A stretch of 64,000 nucleotides of DNA from Microvirga sp. VF16 (GTDB lineage Bacteria; Pseudomonadota; Alphaproteobacteria; Rhizobiales; Beijerinckiaceae): positions 2,625,501-2,689,500 of the forward strand of contig NZ_CP069354.1 in assembly GCF_016864375.1 (NCBI RefSeq), read 5' to 3'. Under the pieces are notes generated by a model. The model was given only the letters and a program-made list of their open reading frames with translations, did not search any database and was not told where the DNA came from. Positions 44,072-53,029 of the stretch are shown here, in pieces. The translations under genes and the position numbers were made by a program. Every line of letters starts with the position of its first letter. The stretch's first letter is position 1.

Positions 44072-44779
44072 ATGGCTGATCTCTCCGCTTTCCCGATCGC
44101 GGCCCGCTGGCCGGCCCAGCATCCCAACCGGATCCAGCTCTATTCCACGCCCACGCCTAACGGGGTCAAGGTCTCCATTATGCTGGAGGAGACCGAACTT
44201 CCTTACGAGCCGCATTTCATCAATATCGGCCAGAACGAGACCTGGACGCCAGAATTCCTGTCTCTGAACCCGAACGGCAAAATTCCTTCCATCATCGATC
44301 CTAACGGACCGGGCGGAAAACCGCTGCCCCTGTTTGAATCCGGCGCGATCCTTCTCTACCTCGCCGAGAAGACTGACAAGTTCCTGCCGTCCGATCCGGC
44401 GCAGCGCTATCAGACCATCCAGTGGGTATTCTTCCAGATGGCGGCGGTGGGACCGATGTTCGGCCAGCTCGGCTTCTTCCACAAATTCGCGGGTCGCGAG
44501 ATCGAGGACAAGCGTCCGCTCGAAAGATATCGCAACGAATCCAAGCGCCTGCTCGGCGTGCTTGAGACGAGGCTGGAAGGCCGCAATTGGATCATGGGCG
44601 AGGACTACACCATCGCCGACATCTCTCTGCTCGGCTGGGTCCGCAACCTGATCGGGTTCTATGGCGCGGGCGAACTGGTGGAGTTCGACCGCCTGAAGTG
44701 GGTTCCGGCCTGGCTGGAGCGTGGCTTGGCACGCCCGGCCGTCCAGCGCGGCCTCGATATGCCGAAACGGCCCGAATAG
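44072..44779 (+). CDS. Glutathione S-transferase (YfcG/Ure2-like)
   Basis: A 235-residue GST. The thioredoxin-fold domain has NRIQLYSTPTPNGVKVSIMLEE with the TPNGxK signature of the nu-class (YfcG, Ure2-like) enzymes, then LNPNGKIPSI with the cis-Pro and LFESGAILLYLAEK with the Glu-Ser glutathione site. The helical C-domain has YTIADISLLGWV with the N-capping Asp. Nu-class enzymes act as disulfide-bond oxidoreductases on glutathione. The gene is single. Confidence 0.92.
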   Translation: MADLSAFPIAARWPAQHPNRIQLYSTPTPNGVKVSIMLEETELPYEPHFINIGQNETWTPEFLSLNPNGKIPSIIDPNGPGGKPLPLFESGAILLYLAEKTDKFLPSDPAQRYQTIQWVFFQMAAVGPMFGQLGFFHKFAGREIEDKRPLERYRNESKRLLGVLETRLEGRNWIMGEDYTIADISLLGWVRNLIGFYGAGELVEFDRLKWVPAWLERGLARPAVQRGLDMPKRPE

Positions 44780-44862
44780 GCTTTCGTCGGGCCCTCATTC
44801 TTCAACCTTGCAATTTACATCCGCCCCATCCCGGCCCACATGTTGGGGTGGGGACAAAAACG

Positions 44863-45573
44863 ATGATGCTGCTTTTCGGAATCGCGGCGGTCGCCCTTCT
44901 GTGGTGGCTTGCCAAGACGTATACGCGGACGGACACGAAGGTTCTGGCGAAGAGCCTCAAAGTCGTGGCGGGTGTCGCGGCTCTTGGCGCGGCCGTGCTG
45001 CTAGGCATCAAGGGGCGTTTCGATATGGCCCTCCTGCTAGGGGGCTTTGGGGCCTGGGCCCTAGGCTGGAATGCCCTGAACATTCCCGGCCCCTGGCAGA
45101 AATTCCAGCAGGCGACCGGCCGCTTCTCCCGCATCCGATCGGCGATGATCGAGATGGAAATCGACCACGCGACCGGCGCCGTCGAGGGCAGCATTTTGGT
45201 CGGGGCTTTCGCTGGCCGCCGCCTCTCAAGTCTCGATCCACAGAGCCTGCGCCGTCTCTATGACGAATGCTGTGCCCATGATCCCCAGGGCATTCCGCTC
45301 CTAGAGGCTTATCTTGATCGCAGGTTTTCCGGCTGGCGTGAAAACGCTCAGGGAGATCGTGACACGCGGACGCGCACCCATGCGCATTCGGGCGTAATGA
45401 CGAAAGAGGAAGCCTATCAGATCCTGGGGCTTCAGCCGGGTGCGAGCCTCGATGAGATCCGAAAAGCGCATCGGACGCTCATGAAGAAACTCCATCCCGA
45501 CCAGGGAGGGACGGCGTATCTCGCGGCTCGCGTGAACGAGGCGAGAGAAGTTTTGCTGGGCCGACATCGCTGA
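44863..45573 (+). CDS. J-domain membrane protein (DjlA/TIM14-like)
   Basis: A 236-residue protein with two N-terminal membrane segments (LLFGIAAVALLWWLA and ALLLGGFGAWALGWNAL), a middle cytoplasmic region, and a C-terminal J domain at about 180-234. There the HPD motif stands in RTLMKKLHPDQGGT, preceded by EEAYQILGLQPGASLDEIRKAH. J domains stimulate DnaK ATPase, so this likely recruits DnaK to the membrane; the client is unknown. The start is the ATG at 44863 with ATGATG; the frame is open upstream. It is convergent with the carboxypeptidase gene. Confidence 0.85.
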   Translation: MMLLFGIAAVALLWWLAKTYTRTDTKVLAKSLKVVAGVAALGAAVLLGIKGRFDMALLLGGFGAWALGWNALNIPGPWQKFQQATGRFSRIRSAMIEMEIDHATGAVEGSILVGAFAGRRLSSLDPQSLRRLYDECCAHDPQGIPLLEAYLDRRFSGWRENAQGDRDTRTRTHAHSGVMTKEEAYQILGLQPGASLDEIRKAHRTLMKKLHPDQGGTAYLAARVNEAREVLLGRHR

Positions 45574-45604
45574 TACTCCACGCGCGATCCGGTTTGTCTT
45601 TAGA

Positions 45605-45636
45605 CTGCGGCGGCGCAAACACACGCGCCGTCGCAG
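45605..45636. terminator. Bidirectional hairpin between J-domain and carboxypeptidase genes
   Basis: CTGCGGCGGCGC and GCGCCGTCGCAG form a 12-bp stem (one G-U) with an 8-nt loop between convergent genes. Confidence 0.55.
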
Positions 45637-45653
45637 AACTCCCTTACATCAGA

Positions 45654-47240
45654 TCAGCCGCGCGAGGCGAAGCAGTTCATGCCGCCCTTCTTGAGCTGCT
45701 TGCAAGCGTTGGCGGCATCGTTGGATTCGGAGAAGCCGGAGAAGCGGGCACGATAGAGCGTGCTGCCGTCCACAGTCACTTTCTCGGTGAACGGAGCGGC
45801 CTTGTTGAGGAGCTTGCCGAAGCGGCTGCGGGCCGAGTCGAGCATGGCCTTGGCCTTGTCCTCGTCGTCCGTGGCGCCGAGCTGGATCACCCAACCCGTC
45901 ACAGCTTTTTTGGGTTCGGCAACCTCAGTTTTGGGAGCATCCATCTTGAGAGATGCGACCTTGGTCGCCGCAGCGGTGGTTGCAGCCGGTGCGGGCTCGA
46001 CTGCTTTCGCCTCGATCTTGGCCTGCAGAGCGGCCTTCTGAGAGGCCGGGATCTGGGCCGGAGCCGGCAGGGCGGCGTAGGCCTGGGCGTTCAGGGGCAA
46101 CGGCTCCTGTCCCTTCTGCCACCGCACCGAGGAGGGCGTGGTGGTCGAGCTGGCGCCGGCGGCCGAGGCTACGACGGGGCGCAAAGTATTCAGGTCGAGC
46201 GGCTTACGCTCGGGTGCAGCTTGAGGCGTCGAGGCTTGCGCGACAGGAGCCTGTGGGGTGGCCGAGGCGACTCGCACAGGAGCTGCGACCGGAGTGGCTT
46301 CAACCGAGCGCGGAGCCGGAGCTTCGGCTACCATGGCGGATCGGCTCTCGACTACGGCTGGTGCCGTACGAGCACCGGCATAGGCGCGGGGCAGGTGATC
46401 ATCGATTAGGGCCGCCATCTTCTGGTCGCGAGAAGAGCCGGAGCGGCCGCCGAGCACGACGGCGACGATGCTGCGGGTATCGGTATTGACCGAGGTCAGC
46501 AGGTTGAAGCCGGAGAGGCGGGTGTAGCCGGTCTTGATGCCGTCCACGCCTTCGACCTTACCGAGCAGACGGTTGTGGCCGCGGATGGTGCGGCTGCCGT
46601 ACTGGAACGAGCGGGTCTGGAAATAGGCGAAATATTTCGGGAAGCGGTCCTGGATCGCACGGCCGAGGACGGACAGGTCGCGGGCGGTGGTGATGTTCGG
46701 TGGCTCATGCGGCAGGCCGTGCGGGTTGTAGAACGCGGTTGAGCTCATGCCGAGCTCCTTGGCCTTGCGGGTCATCATCTGGGCGAAGGCATCCTCTGAA
46801 CCCGCGATGTTTTCTGCCACCACGACCGAGACGTCGTTGGCGGACAGGGTCACCATGGCCTTGATGGCATCATCGACCTCAATAGCCGATCCGGGACGAA
46901 GACCAAGCTTGGTCGGAGGCTGGCTTGCGGCATAGGTCGAAACGGTCAGGGGCGTGTCGAGGCGCATGCGCCCGCGTTCAAGCTGCTCGAACAGCAGGTA
47001 AAGGCTCATCACCTTGGTGATCGAAGCCGGAATCCGGGGTTCGTCGATATTCTCGCCCTGGAGCACCTTGCCGGTCTTGGAATCGACGACGATGGAGGCT
47101 GTGAGAGGGCTAAAACCGCCGCCGGAGGGCTTAGCCCTGCGGCGCGCTGCATCCGCCGGAGAGGAAAACGCAACCGCAACTGAAGCAACAATACCAATAA
47201 GAGCCCATGTCTTTCGGTGTCCCATCCAAACCGAATTCAT
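45654..47240 (-). CDS. D-alanyl-D-alanine carboxypeptidase with C-terminal SPOR domain
   Basis: A periplasmic DD-carboxypeptidase (peptidase S11) of about 528 residues. Signal peptide in KTWALIGIVASVAVAFSSPADAA. The catalytic triad motifs are SITK (SxxK), SAN (SxN) and KTG in VDGIKTGYTRLSG. A proline/alanine-rich linker of about 150 residues follows. The last 75 residues (GWVIQLGATDDEDKAKAMLDSA ... NACKQLKKGGMNCF) are a SPOR domain that binds denuded glycan at the septum. The combination is typical of Hyphomicrobiales DacA/DacF-like proteins. The ATG at 47240 is chosen because it places the signal peptide near the start. It is divergent from the phasin gene. Confidence 0.92.
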   Translation of the reverse strand: MNSVWMGHRKTWALIGIVASVAVAFSSPADAARRRAKPSGGGFSPLTASIVVDSKTGKVLQGENIDEPRIPASITKVMSLYLLFEQLERGRMRLDTPLTVSTYAASQPPTKLGLRPGSAIEVDDAIKAMVTLSANDVSVVVAENIAGSEDAFAQMMTRKAKELGMSSTAFYNPHGLPHEPPNITTARDLSVLGRAIQDRFPKYFAYFQTRSFQYGSRTIRGHNRLLGKVEGVDGIKTGYTRLSGFNLLTSVNTDTRSIVAVVLGGRSGSSRDQKMAALIDDHLPRAYAGARTAPAVVESRSAMVAEAPAPRSVEATPVAAPVRVASATPQAPVAQASTPQAAPERKPLDLNTLRPVVASAAGASSTTTPSSVRWQKGQEPLPLNAQAYAALPAPAQIPASQKAALQAKIEAKAVEPAPAATTAAATKVASLKMDAPKTEVAEPKKAVTGWVIQLGATDDEDKAKAMLDSARSRFGKLLNKAAPFTEKVTVDGSTLYRARFSGFSESNDAANACKQLKKGGMNCFASRG

Positions 47241-47381
47241 GCTGCAAAAATCCCTGTTTCGTTTGGTTTTAGGCCCGTGCGCCCGGCTCTCTGAAAGGAA
47301 CCGTTGCCAGCACAACACATCCTCCGACAGTAAGAGGATGCGGTTACGGGGCGGTTAACGGGGGAATCGAATGATTGAAAT

Positions 47382-47432
47382 ATTGTGCAATGCACAATAG
47401 AACTTGACAAATTTTGTGCACTGCACATATTG
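47382..47432 (+). promoter_or_regulatory. Phasin promoter with two TGTGCA-N-TGCACA palindromes
   Basis: Site 1, ATTGTGCA-A-TGCACAAT at 47382-47398, is a perfect 8-1-8 palindrome. Site 2, TGTGCA-C-TGCACA at 47415-47427, is a perfect 6-1-6 copy. Their centres are 31 nt apart, about three helical turns. TTGACA at 47404-47409 fits a -35, with a weak TATTGA or ATATTG -10 after site 2, so site 2 occupies the promoter spacer. PhaR-type repressors of PHA-granule genes bind TGC-rich palindromes; assignment to PhaR is inferred. Confidence 0.7.
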
Positions 47433-47492
47433 AGTTCGTCAGCTATCCAGCGGCGCCAACCGTCATTTAACGCCTTATTGCCGAGGTTCACA

Positions 47493-47828
47493 ATGCTTCA
47501 GCCGTTTACCCAGATTCAGAAATTCGGCCAGGACAACCTGGATGCCACCGTAAAGGCCCTGGGCGCCTTTTCCAGCAACAGCCAGGCGATCGCGACCGAA
47601 ACAGCGGATTTCGCCCGGAAGTCGTTCGAGCAGACCTCTGCGACCGTCGAAAAGCTCATCGGTGTGCAGACCCTCGATAAGGCTTTTGAGATTCAGACGG
47701 CCTTCGTGAAGAGCGCCTATGACAGCCTCGTGAGCCAGACCACTAAGATGGGCGCGCTCTATTCCGCTCTCGCGACTGAGACGATCAAGCCTTACGAGGG
47801 CCTCCTTTCCAAGGCGACGACCGCCTGA
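47493..47828 (+). CDS. Phasin family protein
   Basis: A 111-residue, almost wholly helical, low-complexity protein. The start (LQPFTQIQKFGQDNLDATVKALGAFSSNSQAIATE) and heptad-like AFEIQTAFVKSAYDSLVSQTTKMGALYSALATE match the phasin_2 family that coats polyhydroxyalkanoate granules. It has its own promoter with two palindromic operators and a strong terminator, so it is a single transcription unit. PHA synthesis genes are not in the window. Confidence 0.9.
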   Translation: MLQPFTQIQKFGQDNLDATVKALGAFSSNSQAIATETADFARKSFEQTSATVEKLIGVQTLDKAFEIQTAFVKSAYDSLVSQTTKMGALYSALATETIKPYEGLLSKATTA

Positions 47829-47858
47829 TCGGACGATTGCAGCTCTTCTCTCATGAAG

Positions 47859-47884
47859 CGCCCGGGCCTGTCCCGGGCGTTTTG
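47859..47884 (+). terminator. Intrinsic terminator after the phasin gene
   Basis: CGCCCGGG and CCCGGGCG form a perfect 8-bp stem around loop CCTGT, followed by TTTT. It lies 31 nt after the phasin stop. Confidence 0.88.
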
Positions 47885-48102
47885 CGTTGGAGCTGCCATG
47901 CGCCTAAGGCTTGGCTGCACGCTTGCGCCGCTCGCGCAGGAGTGACCAAGATGTCGCTCTTTTCCAGGAGGCTGCGACCACCCATCTGGTTGATCTGGCG
48001 AACCGAATGGAGCGACTATACATTTGGCTTGATGTCGACGGCCCGAGACAGGATGGGCCGAAGGCCGAGGGCGAGGACAGAAGAAGGGGCGGTCGTCCGA
48101 TT

Positions 48103-48495
48103 ATGCTGCGGTTAGCTCAAGGTACTTTGACCCTGTCGGAGTCTTTTCCGATCTCCGCTGCCGGCGGGTCACAGCCCCCTGGAGGCGATGATGGCGGGCG
48201 CTCGAACACGGCCATCATCACGAAAACCAAGCCGCGCACGAAACGGCCGAACCTTTACCGCGTTCTTCTCTTGAACGATGATTACACCCCAATGGAGTTC
48301 GTGGTGCACGTGCTGGAGCGCTTCTTCAACAAGAACCGTGAGGATGCAACCCGGATCATGTTGCACGTGCATCAGAATGGCGTGGGGGAATGTGGAGTTT
48401 TTACTTACGAAGTTGCTGAGACGAAGGTGACACAGGTGATGGATTTCGCCCGGAAGCACCAGCACCCTCTGCAATGTGTCATGGAAAAGAATTAG
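48103..48495 (+). CDS. clpS: ATP-dependent Clp protease adaptor ClpS
   Basis: The N-end-rule adaptor that hands proteins with destabilising N-termini to ClpA. About 130 residues from the ATG at 48103. The core [21 protein letters not shown] at about 49-68 carries the DDxTPM substrate pocket, followed by [36 protein letters not shown]. The N-terminal 45 residues are variable, and the true start could lie a little later. It is followed by clpA with 29 nt between, the usual pairing. Confidence 0.92.
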   Translation: MLRLAQGTLTLSESFPISAAGGSQPPGGDDGGRSNTAIITKTKPRTKRPNLYRVLLLNDDYTPMEFVVHVLERFFNKNREDATRIMLHVHQNGVGECGVFTYEVAETKVTQVMDFARKHQHPLQCVMEKN

Positions 48496-48524
48496 CTTAA
48501 GCCCGTCTTATAAAGGACAAGCCG

Positions 48525-50987
48525 TTGCCGAGCTTTTCTCGCAGTCTTGAACAAGCCCTTCACCGAGCCCTCGCTCTCGCGGGCGAGCGCCGCCATGAAT
48601 ACGCTACCCTCGAGCACCTCCTCCTGGCTCTGATCGACGACCAGGACGCTGCGGCCGTCATGCGGGCCTGCAATGTCGATCTCGATGTTCTCCGCCGCAA
48701 CTTGGTCGATTACGTCGATAGCGAGCTTGCCAATCTCGTGGCCGATGGACGCCAGGATTCCAAGCCGACGGCCGGTTTCCAGCGTGTGATTCAGCGGGCT
48801 GTGATTCATGTCCAGTCGTCTGGTCGCGACGAGGTGACGGGTGCGAACGTGCTTGTCGCCATCTTTGCCGAGCGGGAGAGCCATGCGGCCTACTTCCTGC
48901 AGGAGCAGGACATGACCCGTTACGACGCGGTCAACTATATCAGCCACGGTATCGCCAAGCGTCCCGGCCTCACCGAGAGCCGCTCGCCGCGCGGCTCCGA
49001 GGAGGAATCCTCGACCGAGCGTCCGACCCAGGACGAGGGTGACGCGCGGAGTAAGAAAAAGGGCGACGCGCTTGAGGCTTACTGCGTCAACCTCAACAAG
49101 AAGGCGAAGGAAGGTCGGATCGATCCGCTGATCGGCCGCGAGTCCGAGGTCCAGCGTACCATCCAGGTCCTGTGCCGCCGCCAGAAGAACAATCCGCTCC
49201 TCGTCGGCGAGCCCGGCGTCGGCAAGACCGCCATCGCGGAAGGTCTGGCCCGCAAGATCGTCCAGGGCGAGGTGCCGGAGGTCCTCAAGGGAGCCACCGT
49301 CTTCTCCCTCGACATGGGCACGCTTCTGGCGGGCACCCGCTATCGCGGCGACTTCGAAGAGCGCCTGAAGCAGGTGATGAAGGAGATCGAACAGCACCCG
49401 AACGCGATCATGTTCATCGACGAGATCCATACGGTGATCGGTGCTGGTGCGACCTCCGGCGGCGCCATGGACGCCTCGAACCTGCTCAAGCCTGCCTTGG
49501 CTCAGGGTACGCTGCGCTGCATCGGCTCCACGACCTACAAGGAGTACCGGCAGTATTTCGAGAAGGATCGGGCCCTCGTGCGTCGCTTCCAGAAGATCGA
49601 CGTCAACGAGCCTTCGGTGCCGGATGCGATCGAGATCGTGAAGGGGCTGAAGCCTTACTTCGAGGACTTCCACAAGCTGAAGTACACCAACGACGCCGTG
49701 AAGGCAGCGGTGGAGCTGTCGGCCAGGTATATCAATGATCGCAAGTTGCCGGACAAGGCGATCGACGTGATCGACGAGACCGGCGCATCGCAGATGCTCC
49801 TTCCCGAAGGCCGTCGTAAGAAGACCATTGGCATCAAGGAGATCGAGGCGACCATCGCCACCATGGCCCGCATTCCGCCCAAGACCGTATCGAAGGACGA
49901 TGCCGAGGTGCTCGCTCACCTGCAGGATACCCTGAAGCGGGTCGTCTACGGTCAGGACAAGGCTATCGAGGCGCTGTCCTCGGCGATCAAGCTGGCTCGC
50001 GCTGGCCTGCGCGATGCGGAAAAGCCCATCGGCTCCTACCTCTTCGCCGGCCCCACGGGCGTCGGCAAGACGGAGGTGGCCAAGCAACTGGCGGCTTCGC
50101 TCGGCGTCGAGCTCCTGCGCTTCGACATGTCGGAATACATGGAGCGTCACACGGTCAGCCGTCTGATCGGCGCGCCTCCCGGCTATGTGGGCTTCGATCA
50201 GGGCGGCCTGCTGACCGACGGCGTCGACCAGCATCCGCATTGCGTGCTCCTGCTCGACGAGATCGAGAAGGCGCATCCAGATCTGTTCAACATCCTGCTT
50301 CAGGTCATGGACCATGGGAAGCTGACGGATCACAACGGCAAGCAGGTCGATTTCCGCAACGTGATCATCATCATGACCACGAATGCGGGGGCCGCCGACA
50401 TGGCCCGTCCGGCCTACGGCTTCACCCGCACCAAGCGTGAGGGTGACGATACGGAAGCGGTCAACAAGCTGTTCACACCCGAGTTCCGCAACCGGCTCGA
50501 TGCGATCATTTCCTTCGCTCATCTGCCGAAAGAGGTGGTTCAGAAGGTCGTGGACAAGTTCGTCATGCAGCTCGATGCCCAGCTTGCCGACCGCAACGTC
50601 TCGATCGAACTCACGGACGAGGCCCGCGACTGGCTGGTCGAGCATGGCTATGACGAGGCCATGGGCGCCCGCCCAATGGGCCGCCTGATCCAGTCGACCA
50701 TCAAGACGCCGCTGGCGGACGAAGTCCTCTTCGGTCGCCTGAAGAATGGCGGTGCCGTTCGTGTGGTCGTCAAGACGGACGAGATCGGTCTGCAGAGTCT
50801 CGGCTTCGAATATGTCGAGGGTCCGGTGAAGCCGAAGCCCGAGAAGGATGTCGCGAACGCCGCCAAGAAGAAGCCCAAGGCCAAGGCCTCTTCGAAGGCG
50901 AAAAAGACCGTGAAACCGAAGGGATCCGATGGTAATGGGGGCGGCGGTGTCCGCACCGTTCCGAAAGTTCCGTTGGTTAGAGCATGA
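48525..50987 (+). CDS. clpA: ATP-dependent Clp protease ATP-binding subunit ClpA
   Basis: An AAA+ unfoldase that feeds ClpP. 820 residues from a TTG start (AAAGGA 9 nt upstream; no nearer ATG). N-domain with two Clp repeats (1-145, [29 protein letters not shown]). D1 has Walker A GEPGVGKT and Walker [16 protein letters not shown]2 has Walker [10 protein letters not shown] and Walker [14 protein letters not shown]. The ClpP-contacting IGL-type loop is expected in D2. The last 50 residues are a Lys/Ala-rich basic tail ([20 protein letters not shown]) longer than in E. coli ClpA. The next ORF overlaps its stop by 4 nt. Confidence 0.95.
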   Translation: MPSFSRSLEQALHRALALAGERRHEYATLEHLLLALIDDQDAAAVMRACNVDLDVLRRNLVDYVDSELANLVADGRQDSKPTAGFQRVIQRAVIHVQSSGRDEVTGANVLVAIFAERESHAAYFLQEQDMTRYDAVNYISHGIAKRPGLTESRSPRGSEEESSTERPTQDEGDARSKKKGDALEAYCVNLNKKAKEGRIDPLIGRESEVQRTIQVLCRRQKNNPLLVGEPGVGKTAIAEGLARKIVQGEVPEVLKGATVFSLDMGTLLAGTRYRGDFEERLKQVMKEIEQHPNAIMFIDEIHTVIGAGATSGGAMDASNLLKPALAQGTLRCIGSTTYKEYRQYFEKDRALVRRFQKIDVNEPSVPDAIEIVKGLKPYFEDFHKLKYTNDAVKAAVELSARYINDRKLPDKAIDVIDETGASQMLLPEGRRKKTIGIKEIEATIATMARIPPKTVSKDDAEVLAHLQDTLKRVVYGQDKAIEALSSAIKLARAGLRDAEKPIGSYLFAGPTGVGKTEVAKQLAASLGVELLRFDMSEYMERHTVSRLIGAPPGYVGFDQGGLLTDGVDQHPHCVLLLDEIEKAHPDLFNILLQVMDHGKLTDHNGKQVDFRNVIIIMTTNAGAADMARPAYGFTRTKREGDDTEAVNKLFTPEFRNRLDAIISFAHLPKEVVQKVVDKFVMQLDAQLADRNVSIELTDEARDWLVEHGYDEAMGARPMGRLIQSTIKTPLADEVLFGRLKNGGAVRVVVKTDEIGLQSLGFEYVEGPVKPKPEKDVANAAKKKPKAKASSKAKKTVKPKGSDGNGGGGVRTVPKVPLVRA

Positions 50988-51235
50988 CGATCGAGATTCA
51001 CGAGGGACCCCTGGAAGCGTCCCGAACCCTGGAGACGCCGGCGAAGCTGTCATGGCGCGAGAAGCGCTATCTGCGCCGTCGCCGGCGTGTGTGGTTCGAG
51101 GAAATCTTGGGGTGGATCCTCGTGCCGGTGATCATCTTGGGCTGCTATTGGCTGCTGGATATCGGCCTCAACGCGCTCGGCACCTCGCCGTCCGCGATTA
51201 TGGAAGGCATCGACGCGATCATCTCCAGTCTTTAA
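50984..51235 (+). CDS. Small single-span membrane protein, unknown
   Basis: An 83-residue protein whose ATG overlaps the clpA stop (ATGA), which suggests translational coupling. The N-terminal half is hydrophilic with a strongly basic patch (WREKRYLRRRRRVW), and one membrane segment follows (ILGWILVPVIILGCYWLLDIGL). By the positive-inside rule the N-terminus is cytoplasmic. No known family. The ClpA link is positional only. A strong terminator follows. Confidence 0.72.
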   Translation: MTIEIHEGPLEASRTLETPAKLSWREKRYLRRRRRVWFEEILGWILVPVIILGCYWLLDIGLNALGTSPSAIMEGIDAIISSL

Positions 51236-51265
51236 GATTGGCTGAGACTAGCCTAGCCGTCTATC

Positions 51266-51302
51266 AAGCCGCATCGGATCAAACGCCGATGCGGCTTTTT
51301 CC
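51266..51302 (+). terminator. Intrinsic terminator closing the clpA unit
   Basis: AAGCCGCATCGG and CCGATGCGGCTT form a perfect 12-bp stem with an 8-nt loop, followed by TTTTTCC. Confidence 0.9.
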
Positions 51303-51669
51303 TTGGCGACTCACCCGCATCAAGTAGGCTTTAATTAACCTGCTATGCCGAACTGCATATGTGCGACGTCAAATGCAGCCGAGTTTGGACGCTTCGAATC
51401 AAAGCTTGGCGGTTGGTGAGCAAATAACTCATCGGTATTAATTTCATAATATTATGTATTACTCTCTGCAGTGGTTTTTGATTCCGGAATAATAATTTTT
51501 CACATAGTTTAATTTTGATATGATCAGGGCGTCCGCCTGGATACTGTGTCAATATAAATGAAAAAAATGTAGTATTGTTTGAGATTGTGCGGCTTCATGG
51601 TTGTCCGAGGTCATTAGTTTTTCTGAAAAACAAAGATCATATTCAAAATGGGGCAATGAGGCATGAACG
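51303..51669. other. AT-rich intergenic region upstream of the algD-like pseudogene
   Basis: About 365 bases markedly richer in A and T than the rest of the window, with runs such as ATAATATTATG and AATAATAATTTTT. No gene seen. This kind of DNA upstream of exopolysaccharide genes is where MucR/Ros or H-NS-like silencers bind in this order, and it also fits a horizontally acquired segment. Confidence 0.6.
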
Positions 51670-51934
51670 ATGAAAATCGCAATATTAGGCCTCGGCTATG
51701 TCGGATTGACAGCTGCTGGCTGTTTGCTCAAGGAAGGGCACTTTATCCTTGGCATTGAGCCAAACGAGGACAAGCTAGCACTTATCAAAGACGGAAGATC
51801 TCCAATCTATGAGCCCGGTCTCAATGACTTGCTTCTTCTCGGAGTGCAGGAAGGTCGGCTTGAGACCTCTCTGAGCGTTGATGGACGTCTCGGTCACTGC
51901 GATATTGTGATGGTCTGCGTGGGCACACCTAAGT

Positions 51935-53023
51935 TGTCTGGTGGCGGAACGTTGTTGGGACCAAGTGCGTTGCGCGATTGAGGAGTATGCTTGGCGCTTT
52001 GACGGCCTGCGGCGCCGAGCTCCTCATCGCAGGAGGACATGATGCACTCCCTTCATCCGCAAGCCCGCACCACTCCAGCCGTCCGCCAGGAGATTGCCCG
52101 CTCATCCGAGCCGACGGGCGTGCTGGCCCAGCGCTTCAGTGTGAGCACCGAGACGGTCCGCAAATGGCGCAAGCGCGGCCCCAAAGACTGTCAGGACCAC
52201 AGCAGCCGGCCGCACAAGCTGCCCTGGAGGGCCACCGAGGAGGAACGCGCCATCGTCTGCGCCCTGAGGCAGGCCACCGGCTTTCCGCTCGACGATCTGA
52301 CCTTCGTGGTCACGCATTTCCTGCCGCATCTCAACCGTGATGCGGTCTACCGCATCCTCAAGGCTGAAGGCTTAGGCCGCCTGCCACCGGCGCAGCAGCG
52401 CCAGCGCCGGAGCGGCACCTTCAAGGACTACGATCTCGGCTTCGTGCACATGGACATCAAACACCTGCCCAAGCTGAGAACCGCCAATGGCGAGAGCCGC
52501 AAACGCTTCCTCTATGTCGCCATCGACCGCTGCTCGCGCTGGGTGCACCTGGCCGTCAAAGACGACGAGCTGGCCATAAGCGCGATTGCCTTCCTCAAAG
52601 AAGCGATCCGCGCGTTTCCCTTCAAGGTCACCCACGTGCTCACCGACCGTGGCTCGTGCTTTACCGCTGATGGCTTCGAGGACGCCTGCCACCAGTTGAA
52701 GGTGGAGCATCGCAGGACCAAGCCGTATACGCCGCAGACGAATGGTCTCGCCGAGCGCTTCAATGGACGGGTGCAGCGTGAAGTGCTCGGCATCACGATC
52801 TACAGCCATGGGGATCTGGAGACGCTGCTCAAGGGCTTCAACCAAGCCTACAACAGAAGACGCCAGCGCGTGCTCAAGGGGCGATCACCGGACGAGGTCG
52901 TGCGAAGCCGCTTGGTCGCTGAGCCGAAGCTGGCCAATCGGCGCGCGAAGCCACCCGATCCACACGCTTTGCCTCAAGCCCTCCAGGTCGTCGCTCACGC
53001 CAAGGAGGTCTCGCATCCAGACA
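51935..53023 (+). mobile_element. IS481-family insertion sequence, intact
   Basis: A 1089-bp element with imperfect terminal inverted repeats starting TGTCTGG (left, 51935) and its complement CCAGACA (right, ending 53023). It is bounded by a target duplication CCTAGT (53024-53029) that on the left appears as CCTAAGT (51928-51934), one base longer. Removing the element and one copy restores the algD-like frame, which fixes the boundaries. It carries a single transposase gene in the same direction as the disrupted gene. Confidence 0.9.
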
Positions 53024-53028
53024 CCTAG
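52039..53028 (+). CDS. IS481 family transposase
   Basis: A 329-residue DDE transposase. N-terminal helix-turn-helix region: GVLAQRFSVSTETVRKWRKRG at about 31-51. The rve catalytic core has the first Asp in FVHMDIKHL, the second in HVLTDRGSCF and the Glu in TNGLAERFNGRV. AGGAGG lies directly before the ATG. The frame has no defects, so the element is probably active. The stop codon TAG is not within the element: the frame crosses the right terminal repeat and uses the TAG in the target duplication CCTAGT. Confidence 0.95.
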   Translation: MMHSLHPQARTTPAVRQEIARSSEPTGVLAQRFSVSTETVRKWRKRGPKDCQDHSSRPHKLPWRATEEERAIVCALRQATGFPLDDLTFVVTHFLPHLNRDAVYRILKAEGLGRLPPAQQRQRRSGTFKDYDLGFVHMDIKHLPKLRTANGESRKRFLYVAIDRCSRWVHLAVKDDELAISAIAFLKEAIRAFPFKVTHVLTDRGSCFTADGFEDACHQLKVEHRRTKPYTPQTNGLAERFNGRVQREVLGITIYSHGDLETLLKGFNQAYNRRRQRVLKGRSPDEVVRSRLVAEPKLANRRAKPPDPHALPQALQVVAHAKEVSHPDT

Positions 53029-53029
53029 T
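53024..53029. repeat. Target-site duplication of the IS481 element
   Basis: CCTAGT directly after the right end; the partner at 51928-51934 is CCTAAGT, with one extra A. It corresponds to the Pro-Ser codons of the disrupted dehydrogenase. Confidence 0.75.

Noticed and set aside
48492..51053. An 853-codon open frame antisense to clpA
   Set aside because: Shadow of clpA codon bias; no domain, no ribosome site.
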